A DNA stretch of 64,000 nt, from NCBI GenBank assembly GCA_963920665.1, contig OY987273.1:2110501-2174500 (forward strand), given 5' to 3'. Position 1 is the stretch's first letter. Every line of letters starts with the position of its first letter. Positions 1 to 10,548 of the stretch are shown piece after piece. The DNA comes from Straminergon stramineum (lineage: Eukaryota > Streptophyta > Bryopsida > Hypnales > Calliergonaceae). Under the pieces are notes generated by a model that saw only the letters and a list, made by a program, of their open reading frames with translations, did not search any database and was not told where the DNA came from. Both the position numbers and the translations under genes were made by a program.

Positions 1-1529
1 TCGATATATTTTTTGTAAATGAATGTATATTTACACCCTTTGTGAACTATATGTGATCTTTGGTCCTTGGCTTCATATCCCTCGTTTTGAGTTGCCATCC
101 AAAGATTTCACAACAATTCATTTTGCGTATTCTACATTTCTCCAGTTTTACATTCTCATGCTCAATGACAATTGTACTAACAATGAATGAATAGTTCTTA
201 TACTTGGTGTATGCGTTGGGATATATTAGCCACAATCTAGTTGTTTGTAGCACTTTCCTTGCACGGCTTTGGAAGTGAGAAATTTCTAGAATCATGGTAT
301 AGTTTGTTTTGTGAAATTTTCTGGAAAAACTTCAAATATAAATGCTAAATCTTTTTTACTAAGACACTATATGTTTGGCAACATTTTCTTTGAAATCTAT
401 TTCTATTAGGAGATCTCTCGTTGTTTGGAGGTTCTCCTCTCTCTCAAAAATTCTTATATGCGTTGAGATGGTCTTTATAGAAGGCGTTACTCGTTGTATT
501 GACAAGTGCTCTATGTGTAGAGGGCAGTGTTGCAAATCTGCCTCAAAGTATCGACATTTCGACTGGTTTTCACGGTTTCTTCAAATACCTTCTTGAACAC
601 ACTCGTTGTGGCCTATGGTCATCCATGCACATTTCTACTTTGAATGAGCTTCTGCAACGTCTTTTGTTGCCGAAGACCGTGAATGGGTTTCTCTATGTTG
701 CCGGTGTTGAGAACCCTAACAAGAGCGACTCCTATCCAAATCATAGTGAATTGGTGAAACTACTCCTAAGTAACCCTAGACAGCGGACTATTTTTTTGAA
801 TCGAACTATTTTGGTACTTGAGTTAGATCCTCTCAATTGACTACAAATGTGTGTCATTGAACCCTCCATTTCTGTGAGGGATGATGTAGATCCTTTGGAA
901 TCCCAATGTTCCTACTATGTAAAAAAGGAGTTACTATTAGAGGGAAACCCTTCACTCAAGTGGTGTAGTTGGAATCAAGTAGGCAATGTCTTCATTTGAT
1001 TTGAAAAACACGTACTTGTTTTTTCTATATAATGATGAGTAAAATGTGGTGTACCCACCTTTGGTATATGTTATATTCAAATTTGATTCCACCATTCCAA
1101 GTGTTTGTTATTGCGTTTTCCTTTACATTTTGTTTTTCTCTTCGAAGTGAATGTTTTTTGGGATTATATCAAGAGATCTCTCGATCTCTAATTCCACATT
1201 GATATCCTAATGGGCTAATATCCATGCTTACAATTATTATTTGAGAATCCTGAATGTTGTTTTCATTAGTTTCTTCGAACACTTTCAATCCAAATTCTAT
1301 GCATGTGCTAACATCAAGAAATCTCCTAACTGTTGATTCATCTCTATAATCACCTACAACCAAACCCAAACCGGGAGCATTGCTCCAATTATATTCTTTC
1401 TTGTCCTCTTTTCATATATTAAGATGCTCTATTTCATTCAAGCCTTCCTACTTTCGTATGCTCAGTGGTCTCTAAAACCCAAATACTAGGAGATCTCTTG
1501 ATGTATTGTACCCGAACAAAGTCCAAAAT
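1..1529. other. no recognised gene
   Basis: AT-rich sequence. The only longer open frame is at 499-840 on the plus strand (113 codons). Its second half (leucine-rich, NPNKSD, ending ELDPLN) looks mildly protein-like, but I recognise no domain and cannot support it as a gene. Confidence 0.4.
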
Positions 1530-1766
1530 TCACCCTAAAGTCCAATAGTAGTTAAATGTGGCATCTAATGTTGTCAAGCCACCATGTCCAAAGTAAGACA
1601 ATGCCCTCTTCCATACAAATACTTTACTCCACCTGCATAATTTGCATTTCCAAGGATATGGGGAATAATCATTCAGAGTGCATGGTATGAGCGAAGGGTC
1701 CCAATCCTTTGTGGCCTTGCACGTATCATTAACACTTGCTCTCCTCCCAACACCTTGGCCAACCAT
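1530..1766 (-). pseudogene. hAT transposase N-terminal (BED-like) fragment
   Basis: This 78-codon frame starts MVGQGVGRR and keeps KATKDWDP, WKCKLC and KVFVWKRA. The broken hAT at 35,564-38,503 has MVGRGEGRR, RATKEWDP, CVFC and SVFVRKRAFCHFG in the same order, so the two are paralogues. C-x2-C followed by a His further on is the layout of a BED-type zinc finger, a DNA-binding domain at the N-terminus of many hAT transposases. In this copy the His position is Tyr (LSYFG). The rest of the transposase is absent to the left, so this is a 5' remnant. Homology continues upstream to about 2,000, covering the 5' leader and a TATA box. The BED assignment is inference; the paralogy is directly visible. 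Confidence 0.6.
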
Positions 1767-1992
1767 GGTGCAAATTTGCTATCAGTGTAAACATCCATGG
1801 ACTCAATCTATGGACCTAGTCATGTGAAGGAAATAATGACAAAGCCACTTGCTATGTGTGGTCTTTTGAACCCCTCAAAAGCAAGGTTGTTGCCTTCCGA
1901 TGAACTAAAACGTCCGTAGGAAGCCTCTTTCGAAGATTCAAGTCAAGAGTCTAAACATCAAAGCAAGGTGACAAGCAAATGTTGCACTAGGG

Positions 1993-1999
1993 GTTTATA
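1993..1999 (-). promoter_or_regulatory. TATA box of hAT remnant
   Basis: The minus strand reads GCACTATAAACCCC, at the place where the paralogous element has GCATTATAAAGC (38,728-38,735). It lies between the upstream motif array and the ATG at 1,766, about 230 bp from the ATG. Its position and its conservation in a paralogue support a core promoter. Confidence 0.5.
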
Positions 2000-2040
2000 G
2001 TGCTAGACTCCCTAGAGTCCAAGACCCACAATCATCCTTG

Positions 2041-2580
2041 GGGTGACTGCAGGTTCAAGGAGACCTCCAAGTGACCAAGATGGCGATCGTAGGTAAAAAG
2101 AAGGCGACCGCGTCTACTAAGGGTGACCTCGGGTGTTGAGGGTGACTACAAGTGCAAAAAAGGTGACTGTAGGTGCTATGGATAACCTCGGATACTTTAC
2201 TAAAAAAAAAGTGCATTCTTCAGGCGACCTCCACTAGAAGAAAACTACATTGCTGTGAACAAAAACTAGGTGACATTTTTGTTCAATGCAACACAATTTT
2301 CAAAAAAACATGTTGCAATGAATAAAAATGTCACCTAGATATTGTTCATTGCAACATAGTTTTCTACTAGTGCTCGAGTTCTAAAGCACAACCGCGGGTA
2401 TAGAGGGCGACTTCGTGTTCTAGACCAAGCGACTTCAACTATTTTTCTCACACACACCAATCTTGATGGGGGCAACCTTAGTTCATGGAAGGGGCAATTG
2501 CGGATCAGGCTTTCAAGACCATGGGTCAAGCTTTCACGATTGTGGGTCAAGGCTTTAGCGACCACGGGTAAGAAACAATT
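2041..2580 (-). repeat. degenerate ACCCGCAGTCGCC motif array upstream of hAT remnant
   Basis: On the plus strand the motif reads GGGCGACTGCGGGT and variants: ggtgactgcaggt near 2,041, ggcgaccgcg near 2,103, caaccgcgggt near 2,390, and gcgaccacgggt near 2,560. Spacing is irregular, roughly 25-45 bp. The C-rich strand is the coding strand of the hAT remnant that starts about 275 bp away. The same arrangement occurs at 38,771, 41,690, 45,240 and 47,520. A 141-bp MITE sits inside the array. Confidence 0.65.
2232..2372. mobile_element. 141-bp CACTA-type fold-back MITE
   Basis: The left end is CACTAGAAGAAAACTACATT and the right end, reverse complemented, is CACTAGTAGAAAACTATGTT. The repeat continues inward through the TAGGTGACATTTTT block, so nearly the whole element can fold on itself. 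It is flanked by a 3-bp direct repeat CTC (2,229-2,231 and 2,373-2,375), the target duplication expected for CACTA (CMC) transposons. It interrupts the surrounding motif array and encodes nothing. Confidence 0.85.
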
Positions 2581-3734
2581 TATTAGTAAAAGTTGTGTCT
2601 CTTCTCCTTAAATGTGACCATTTCATGAAAAAAGAAAATAGACATGTTCCAGGCTAGAAGGGCAAATAGAAGACAATAATGTTATTTGTCGATACAAAGA
2701 TTATGATGTTTTATTAAAAAAATGTTTGAAATATCAAATTAATTTGAAATAACCAAATCCTCTTTTGACATGTCCAGTGTCAAGTAGTGTTCAACAAAAT
2801 AAAAAATTTACCATAAATAGTATAACTCTGTAAGAGGCGCAACCCCAATCAAGTTTTAGCTAATCCAACTTCACTACTAATTTTTTCAAGTGAATTCATA
2901 ATACAATTCTTTTGCCACTCTCCTCTACACTTGAGGCTCATTTTCTAAATCCCATATCACTAGAAATCAAGATTCAAAATGGAGAACCTTCCAATAAATC
3001 TTCAATAGAGAAACAAAAATTCTTCACTTCCAACATGGCAACATTGGATTAAAGATCTTGAAACTACACTTGTAAATGATTTTAGCCAAAAGAAAAACTT
3101 AACTAAAACCCAAGTTCATTTATATTTCATTGATCTTCAATTTTATGTTGACATCAAAGTAGAAGGGTCTCTAAACCGGCATTTAGGGCAAACGATTTAG
3201 TGGAACACAGCATTGTCTTTTCAAACTTCAGCAAATTCATTTCAACATTCTATTTTTTTCATTAAAACGACTTGGAATCATTCTTATAAATTTTCAATTA
3301 TTTTATTTTATAATTTCTTATTAAGTCTAGGCAATGAATTTAACCTTCTCAAAATCTACCTTTCATTTCTTATGCTACCATTTGAAATTACTTTATTCTT
3401 GGACACTTTGACATTTTGTGCATCAAAATTCTCTAAACCTTGTTCTACCTTTTCATCTTTGTATCTATCATTTTACACAATTGTATACATAAAAAAATGG
3501 AAAGAAATTGACATTCAATGGAATTTGAAATATTGACAATTTCACAAACATGCAAACAACAAAACTCACATCCATATCCATCCATGCAACTCAATGAAGG
3601 AAACAAAATTAACCATATTTTCTTTGAAACACTCAAAATGGATAATTGCCTATTTATATATACATGTTTAGATGGTACATAGTCCTACCAAAAATGCGAT
3701 AAAACAAACATATCCTGCAACATCCATGTTGTCA
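2581..3734. other. no recognised gene
   Basis: AT-rich sequence with only short open frames on both strands (for example 3,213-3,536) of hydrophobic, low-complexity composition. I see no domain, repeat or RNA gene. Confidence 0.4.
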
Positions 3735-5113
3735 TGTTCTTTTCTCATCTTCTTCTTCATTTCAATTTGGCGCTTTGCCACACTCTCTTCTCTCTTAAGT
3801 ATGGATACATGGTCATAATTCCACCACTTCTACTATAACCAAGCTTTCTTGACTGCTTTTAGGAAATCAAGGAGTGCCCTTTCCTTCCCATGATCTTGTG
3901 CAGCTTCTTTTCCAATATGAGATAAGTTGTTAACTTCTTCTTCAATTCAACTACTTCTATATGGGACTTCTCATGTGGTCTAGCCCAATCTTCCCAACCA
4001 TACATATCAACAACATGGTTAGGGGGGGGATGCATCCTTGATTTCATCTAGATCATTTAATCTCGATCATGCCTCCTCCATAGCTCGCTTTTGAAGGTCA
4101 ATTTCCTCTGCTTCCATCTTGCAATCTTCCTTCAATTTGGCAAGCCATGCATTTGCAAATGGGTTGGTAGAAGAACTAAAAGATCCATCTTAAAAACTAC
4201 AAAAGCTACAATAAAATGCTTCCAAGTTCACTATCTCCTCATGTTGCTTTGACACATGAACTTGCCCAATTTCAAGTTTTGCTTGCATGATGGATAGATC
4301 CTTTGAAGAATCTTCCATTGCCCACTCTTGTAGTGTCTGCCACTCTTCCTTCCTTGAAGCCAACTCTTCTAGAATTACCTTTAATTGAATTTTATAAAAC
4401 TCTTTCAATTTTAGAGTTTGGGTGTCTTCATGACCTTTAGCTTCAAGGTGTTCCTCTACTCTCGGCATGCCTTCCAAAGTGGGCAATGTCATCGAGTGAG
4501 GTGCCAACTCCTCCTCCATTTTCATCTCTCCATCCAACTTGTCATTGGTAGCCTTTGGCAAGCATGCACACACATTTGGCAATGCTACATCTTCTTCAAG
4601 ATGAGGGACCTCCATTGGTTGTGACACAATGGGACAAGGGACGTATATGTCCACGGCTTGGCTACCTCCTACATTCCCTTCTTTTGAGCCCACCATAGAT
4701 TCATCTTCAACCATGAGTAGAGATTCCATGTTGTTTGTGCTATCCAACATTACTTCTTTAGATGAGGATTCATCACTAACTGAACTTGCGTGAGGTGACT
4801 ACAAATACTCATTGTCAAGCACTCTGAGCTTGATAAAAATCTTTTTCCCTAGTCCGTCCCGTGGATTTGTGGAAGGACCCGCCCTTGGAATGTCTTTGGT
4901 GGTTGGAATGGTAGCAAGGTTTGCTCCTTTGACAGTCCTCCAATCTACCGTACATGCGAGGATAACCTCCGCATACACCATTTCATAGAGGAACAATTGA
5001 ACTTCATTCCTAGGCACAATGTGTGTCCTATATAAGTATCGATATACTTCAATACATTGTTGCCCAAATGCATCATGGGTGCAAAAAAGTAGATTTGGCA
5101 TGTTCAACCTCAA
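3735..5113 (-). pseudogene. WCHI-family protein, copy 1, 5'-truncated
   Basis: The frame from 5,113 to 4,190 contains DAFGQQCIEVYRYLYR, EMVYAE, VDWRTVKG and PTTKDIPRAGPS. It aligns along its length with the copy at 39,886-41,445 (DAFVQRCMEVYRALYE, QMVYAE, VDWMTFKT, PTTKDIPRAGPS). The acidic middle and coiled-coil tail are also shared. The tail is found again at 3,735-3,850 in another frame (KWWNYDHVSILKREERVAK against KMWNHDLTLLKRKERVAG). The W-C-H-I segment itself is missing, because homology stops near 5,130. Stops interrupt the frame at 4,799-4,801, where TAG stands at an expected Trp, and at 4,190-4,192. The family is not one I recognise. Paralogy is directly visible; no function can be given. 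Confidence 0.7.
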
Positions 5114-5116
5114 ATG

Positions 5117-5240
5117 AATTTTGTAAGGCCTTATTCATTAGATTGAGACAAGCTGCGGTCTCATTTTAATTCACTTCTATATTTAAAAAACAAAAGAGTT
5201 CATTAAATTGAGACAATCCAATAAATTGGGACTTGAAAAC
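5117..5240. repeat. short direct repeats replacing the 5' end of WCHI copy 1
   Basis: TTCATTAGATTGAGACAA (near 5,131) and TTCATTAAATTGAGACAA (near 5,197) are direct repeats about 66 bp apart. A related AATGAATAAGGCCTT sequence occurs near 19,980. This is probably the end of an unidentified inserted repeat that truncates the neighbouring gene. Confidence 0.3.
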
Positions 5241-5561
5241 GGCGAAATACATGTTTAATTTATTTGCTACTACTATAAACAATAAGAAGAAGCCGCGTTC
5301 AACCTTTGAATATTTTTATTTTATTAAAAATGTAGACTTTAATTCACCCAAGATGTCATCAATTGAGACATTTCTTGAAATTGATGATGTGCATCTACCG
5401 GAGGACTACTCTTTAGGTTGTTGATATCAAACTTTAACATGGAAAACATGTTTATCATAAAAAATTCAAATGAATACACTTAATGCAGAACATTGGAGAA
5501 AAATAAGAAGATAAAATATACTATTAATAGAAATCAACAACTATGACATAGTCAGACTACC

Positions 5562-6647
5562 TTAATAAAATTGACAAAATATATTTGTATACGTAGCTTC
5601 CAAGCCATCATGATACAATTTGTGCTCAACCAAGTTGGGTTTATTGCTCGATCTCCGCACTACACATTCCTTTTTTTGTGTCCCTCCATCATACATTTCC
5701 ATGTTAATGTGTCGATCTGAAGCTAGCGTCCAATATTGGATTTGAATCATATTCATATGCCTTGGATCTGGATTCAAATTCATAATGGTTCTAGCAAGCC
5801 AAAATGGCTAGGAGTCACCATTAGTAGGCCACACCACAACAAAATAAGTTGCAAATGTATCACGATTAACACGAAAAGAAGTACAGGGACAATTACACCT
5901 TCGTCCAACAAAAGGTGCATCTTCTGCATCCCCTTCATGCAATGTACCATCCCTCTGCCTACGATCTACCTCATCATGGATGATCCTCGAAGTTGGCCAG
6001 AATCCATATAGTAATGTCTCATGTGACTCTAGAGGTGCATTGAGAGCTATTCGAACACATTTCCAATACTCTTTTATAGGGGTATTTTTCCTCCTCAATT
6101 CTCCATATTTGTCATTGTTTGCCATTCCGCTCTGGTGTACAATGAAACCGTTCAAACCTCTCTTAATCTCATCAAGAGAACACATCTTCTGGGAAACTAG
6201 AGGTGGTAGATCACCACTTGGAACTATTGGACGCCCGTCTTCAGTCTCAAACCACAAGCAAATTCCATTGCCGTGCTTTAACAACCATTTCTTGTCCGTA
6301 CAGAGATTCTTTTACTCCATCAAAGGCCATCCATTGGAATCCATGTAGAACTTGAACTGTTGGGACCTAGAATGACCTTCCGAGAAATCTCCGCCTGTGC
6401 CCAAATATCCATCTATATATCGCTTGAAATTAGGAACTTCCTCAATGAAATGAGGAATGACAGCTTGTGTTTCACAATCCATGAAGGATTTCAGAAAACT
6501 ACGTTGCAACCAATGCAATTTTTGCATTTTGGGGCAAAAAACTGCATTTTGCATTGAGTTGTTTTCATTGAAATGGAGGTTGTTTTCTTCTAGTGATTGG
6601 ACCACTTGACATACTTGCACACTTATCAATATCAAATCGTCCACCAT
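5562..6647 (-). pseudogene. unrecognised element-type gene with in-frame stops
   Basis: Three open stretches (6,647-6,312, 6,284-5,808 and 5,783-5,562) share one frame and are separated only by stop codons, so they are one decayed gene. Visible segments are VPNFKRYIDGYLGTGGDF, FKFYMDSNGWPL, GICLWFETEDGRPIVP, KEYWKCVRIAL, FGFWPTSRI-like LYGFWPTSRIIHDEV, VNRDTFATYFVVVWP and MNMIQIQYW. These ordered, aromatic-rich segments look like a genuine globular protein. I do not recognise the family and assign no function. The first 20-30 codons overlap a truncated MITE (6,491-6,595), so the true start is probably downstream of it, near 6,490. Confidence 0.5.
6491..6595. mobile_element. truncated CACTA-type MITE
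   Basis: The right end, reverse complemented, is CACTAGAAGAAAACAACC, like the ends of the MITE at 2,232. The left end keeps CAGAAAACTACGTTGCAA but has lost the outer CACTAG bases. ATT occurs on both sides (6,488-6,490 and 6,596-6,598), compatible with a 3-bp target duplication. The internal AATGCA motifs are inverted. This is less certain than the intact copy because of the missing end. Confidence 0.45.
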
Positions 6648-6654
6648 ATACTTG

Positions 6655-6835
6655 ATACTTGTAGGGTATCAACAGGCCAAGATATCAAATAGGCTAGGGT
6701 ATCATGAGGACCAGGGTATCAATAGGCCATAATATCATACATGCCAGGGTATCTGGAGGACCAGGTTATTGGATGGGACAAGGTATCAGGCAGACCGGGG
6801 TATCAACCGGATCTAGATATTAGGGGTGCAATGCA
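6655..6835 (+). repeat. GGTATCA minisatellite
   Basis: About eight degenerate units of roughly 20 bp built on (A/G)GGTATCA-n-AGGCCA: agggtatcaacaggccaaga, ctagggtatcatgaggacca, gccagggtatctggagg and so on. It is non-coding and irregular. Confidence 0.6.
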
Positions 6836-7740
6836 TCAATCGTTTGCGGGAAGTCACGCTAGGATTTGGAATAGAAACTTGCGTGATCTCTTCTCGTGCT
6901 TGCACGATCTCTTCTTGTTGTAAGTGAGGTTGTTGCGTTCTCTTCCCTATGTGTTTTGTTGTGGGTTTTCTGAAGTTTGTTAATGTGTGTTGGAGTACGC
7001 TAAGGAACAGTAGGATCCGCCGGAGAATGATCTTGTAGTAGGGTTTGGCCCTCTCCCGATCACACATGGCCAATTGTGTGAGTGTGTTGTAGTTTGGGTG
7101 TGCGTTTGTGTGAGCGTGAGTTTGGGTGTGAGCTTGAGGGTTTGTTTTTTGTTTGACGAGGCAACTGTGTGATCGTTGAAGATGTTGGTGTGGAGTGCTG
7201 AGGAGTTGTGAAATTTGTAGGCGTTGTCAAGTTTTGCTATTTCATCGGGAGTTCTCCTGTGAGTGACGATCCTAATCGAACTTGAAGAGTGAATTACTCA
7301 ACATTCTCGCAATGTGTGTCCTTCAAATTTTTTTCTTTTTGCTCGTACTTCAACTGCTTGGAGTTTAGGGTTTTTAAATTGTTCATACTTGATTTCTTGG
7401 AGCTGCTTCTACAAGGTCTTCCTTGTACAATTTGTACGTGCAATTTCTTGCTCCTAAGTTTTGCTCGATAAGGGTTGTGATTTTGTGCTGTTGTCTAGAA
7501 GTTCAATATTTTGCTCTCCAGAATTTCTATTTGGGATTGTCTTATAAATTCACTCACCATTGCTGCAATCTGTAGTGCTAGAGTTCATTGTTCTTAGTAA
7601 GACTCACAAATGCTATTGCTAGATTTGAATTTAGGGTTTTGGATTTAAGATAGTAGTATTCATTGAATAGAATTAGGGTTTAGATTTAGAATTGAAGATA
7701 CATGCATCACATATGAAAAGTGAGATGCAATCATTGTTTG
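6836..7740. other. no recognised gene; GT-rich stretch
   Basis: A GT-rich run lies at about 7,075-7,145 (repeated gtgtg and gtttgggtgtg). Beyond that I see only short frames and no domain or terminal repeats. Confidence 0.4.
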
Positions 7741-8578
7741 TATCGTCAAGTCAACGATAAATGGACCCTTAGAATTTCTTCACTTTCCATCCTATAGAGA
7801 TAAATTAGTCAAAGGTTGTCTTCCCTGAATTCTCTAATTGGGTCAAGGATGTCTTTGAAATAGTAATGATCCACATTTCTTTGATCAAGAGAAGTTATCG
7901 TCGACTTGAAGATAAGTAGAAAGAAAGTATTCCTGGGAAGAATATAAAAATAATATCAAACTTTCTAAATTTGAAAGAAAAAAATTAGATGGCGAAGTAA
8001 TTTTGTAAGAGGAAAGCTCAAAAACCCAATACTTATCGAACCAATAAAATGTAAAGAGTAATAGCCATAACATTTACTACATAAACATCGATAAAAAAAA
8101 TAAAAACATTTTATCATTGAGTCGACGATACCTTGAGAAAATCAATATCAACAAATAAAAAATGAAATTGAAGATATGAGTGTAGACATATCTCTCTTGC
8201 TGGAACCCAAATAGGAAATATTGAAGAAACATTAAAAAATCTATCCTCATTGAACTTTTTAAACATTAAAGAAAAGAATCAGATCCACTTGAAGAAGAAA
8301 AAAAAGTAATAGAACCAAAAAATGAGGTTCTACTTTTGATGGTATCCTCAACCCAATGATACTTTCTTATCAATCATTCATTAATACATTAATACTAAGA
8401 ACATGACTTCTTTCATTTCCAAAGTACACTTAATTAATAATCCGCTCCATTTCTTCGAAATTGTATATGAATTAAAGCAAAATCATCAACTCGAGGATAA
8501 GTCGTAATCTAACAATTTCTTGCCCATCAAATGTAGAGCTGAAAAATAGAAACGACTAATCCTTATGACTATAGCATA

Positions 8579-9001
8579 ATGATGCACCATTTGGAACCCT
8601 TCAATAATCCATTGCAGGATGAACCCTTCATAGCTGAGATGCTAGACACCTATGGCGAGCTATGGCAATTTAAACAACACACTGCGACATGGAGCTTTGG
8701 TGTAAACTGATGGAAAGATTATGTGTACCTCCCTTATCGGGTTCTAGGAAAGACAACTTACCTTCAATGGAATATGAAGGAAAAGGTGAATATTATTGAA
8801 GATCACCACAACAACTACATAGTTCTCGTCCTATGGGAAGTCAACGAGAACGGAAAAGAAAAATATCACTGTCACTCACTTGTAATTGATGTGAACACTT
8901 ACCATGGGAAGTTTGATATTGACAATCTTATCACTCTTCTGGAGGGATTCCAAATGGAATCTCTTAATGAAGAATTTGACAAGTTGAAATATATTCCCTA
9001 G
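8579..9001 (+). pseudogene. decayed gene, 5' segment
   Basis: One frame runs from ATG 8,579 (MMHHLEPFNNPLQDEPF) to 8,998 with a single internal stop near 8,707, after TWSFGVN. Downstream it reads KDYVYLPYRVLGKTTYLQW, YIVLVLWEVNENGKEKYHCH and FDIDNLITLLEGF. I do not recognise the family. It lies in the same orientation as the decayed exons at 9,570-13,560 and is probably the start of the same gene, but the connection is inferred. Confidence 0.4.
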
Positions 9002-9569
9002 CAACACACAATGGCATGATCAATGGCTCAAAGGCTGAGATAATCTTGCAAACGTTGGATAGATATGCCCTATAGAATGTTGAAAGCAACCCACGATAGG
9101 GTGGAATCTCTCGCAACCACAAAGAGAAGCAGATGTTGGTCGGAGATCAATAGCATGTGCTACTGCAACAAGTAGTAGAGGAGGAAGATCAGGCCAAGTC
9201 CGAGCCGAATCTAAAAAGCAGGCACCCTTTGAATCTGGAGCAACGGATTCAAGTCGAAAACGACGAAAGTCAACTCACGGAGGAGCTGCCGCAGCAATTG
9301 GGAATTCAAGGTCAGCTCTAACGATAGTGAACCCCAACCCATCCGAAAGTGAAGCTTCAATAGAGGATTACGAGAGATTTGCCATTATCCAATGGAACTT
9401 TTGGAACAATCACTATCGTGCTTTTTGTTCGACAGTGTGCCAATTCTAGTCAACATCGACCAATGCATAATAGCCTGAGATGAATATGTCATTCGGACTC
9501 TTTAGAAAGACATTGTGGAGGTAGTGAAGAATTAACTCATTCAAATCGGTGACATTAAGCAAAGGTAGA

Positions 9570-10334
9570 AAGTTTGTCTGACCCTTGTGGATGACAAAAA
9601 CCAATTGTTGAAGAAGAAGTCCAAGAAGCGGGACGACCATGGTTGTTCGGCCGAACAACTTGACAACACGATGAACACGACGTCCAACACGTCTAGTAGA
9701 CTCCCTTGTCCGTCTAATAAAGTCAACTTTAAGGTTGACTTTCAAATAAAACACTTTCTATTTCCAATCTTGACATATTTGAGTTTCATTTTATTGAAGT
9801 GTCTCAATTTAATAATCACTTATTCCATTCTTAATTATGGATCATAAATAAAATGAGATTTCAAATTATCTCTGCTGTTAGGATAAGGCTTTATTCGTCA
9901 AAATTGTCATGTATACACAACACTCGTCTTGTACGACACGTGACATCAGATGAACAACTCGACACCCAACCCCAAAATGTGTTCGACAGAACAACTATGG
10001 GGACGACATAAAGGCTAGCAATTTCATGATAATAAACGGCCAGCACAACATTACCATGTCAAAAGAGCCCCAACAGGTAGGATGCATAGAGTCCCAACGA
10101 GAGGAGTTGAAGACATGGGACTCACTCATTGTGTGGTCAATTGATCCAAATCAATTGAGAAACATCTCTAGGTTCTACAACTACACAAATCATTTGGACC
10201 ACACATAGCCAACATGGGGCAATCAAATGATTAGTTGTCGAAATATTTGGATTTCATACAAGCAGCCCACAAACATCACAACTAAGGATTTGACTAGAGG
10301 AAACAAGGCTATTTATAATTTGAATAATTATAAT
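9570..10334 (+). pseudogene. decayed gene exon split by MITE
   Basis: The frame VDDKNQLLKKKSKKRDD stops at the MITE boundary at 9,637. It resumes in the same frame after the second target duplication at 10,008 with IKASNFMIINGQHNITM, CIESQREELKTWDSLIVW and SIDPNQLRNISRFYNY. Removing the MITE and one duplication therefore gives an uninterrupted frame across the site, which shows that the insertion is younger than the reading frame. A stop follows at about 10,206. The segment ends at a plausible 5' splice site, AAT|GTGAGG (10,335). The function is unknown. Confidence 0.45.
9638..9998 (+). mobile_element. 361-bp MULE-type MITE, copy A
   Basis: The left end is CATGGTTGTTCGGCCGAACA and the right end, reverse complemented, is ATAGTTGTTCTGTCGAACAC. 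The interior contains CGTCTAATAAAGTCAACTTT, GACTTTCAAATAAAACACTT and the TAAGGCTTTATTCGTC tract. Flanking 9-mers are CGGGACGAC (9,629-9,637) and GGGGACGAC (9,999-10,007), 8 of 9 identical. Nine-bp duplications are characteristic of Mutator-like elements. It has no coding capacity. Two further full-length copies are at 16,833-17,194 and 27,439-27,799. Confidence 0.85.
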
Positions 10335-10548
10335 GTGAGGATTTGTCGACTCTCATTATTGTTGACTCGAGGATAACGAATTAAAATTCAGCAGTAGTTT
10401 GTGGGATATCATTAGTTCTTTCTATGGATATATTGGACAAATATTATGTGCTGCATGAGACGTCAATATCATTGAGTTGACAATATGATTGGTTATCAAA
10501 ATCATAACTAATTTTTAACTATTCTTATCATCTTATTTCATATTGTAG
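10335..10548 (+). other. inferred intron with two palindromic boxes
   Basis: It runs from the GTGAGG donor (10,335) to the acceptor TATTGTAG (ends 10,548), preceded by a T-rich tract. It is 214 bp and AT-rich, as plant introns are. The flanking frames are both decayed, so the splice assignment is inferred. Palindromic boxes lie at 10,357 and 10,467. Confidence 0.4.

Noticed and set aside
6836..7740. An LTR or promoter in the GT-rich stretch
   Set aside because: No direct-repeat partner, primer-binding site or polypurine tract was found.
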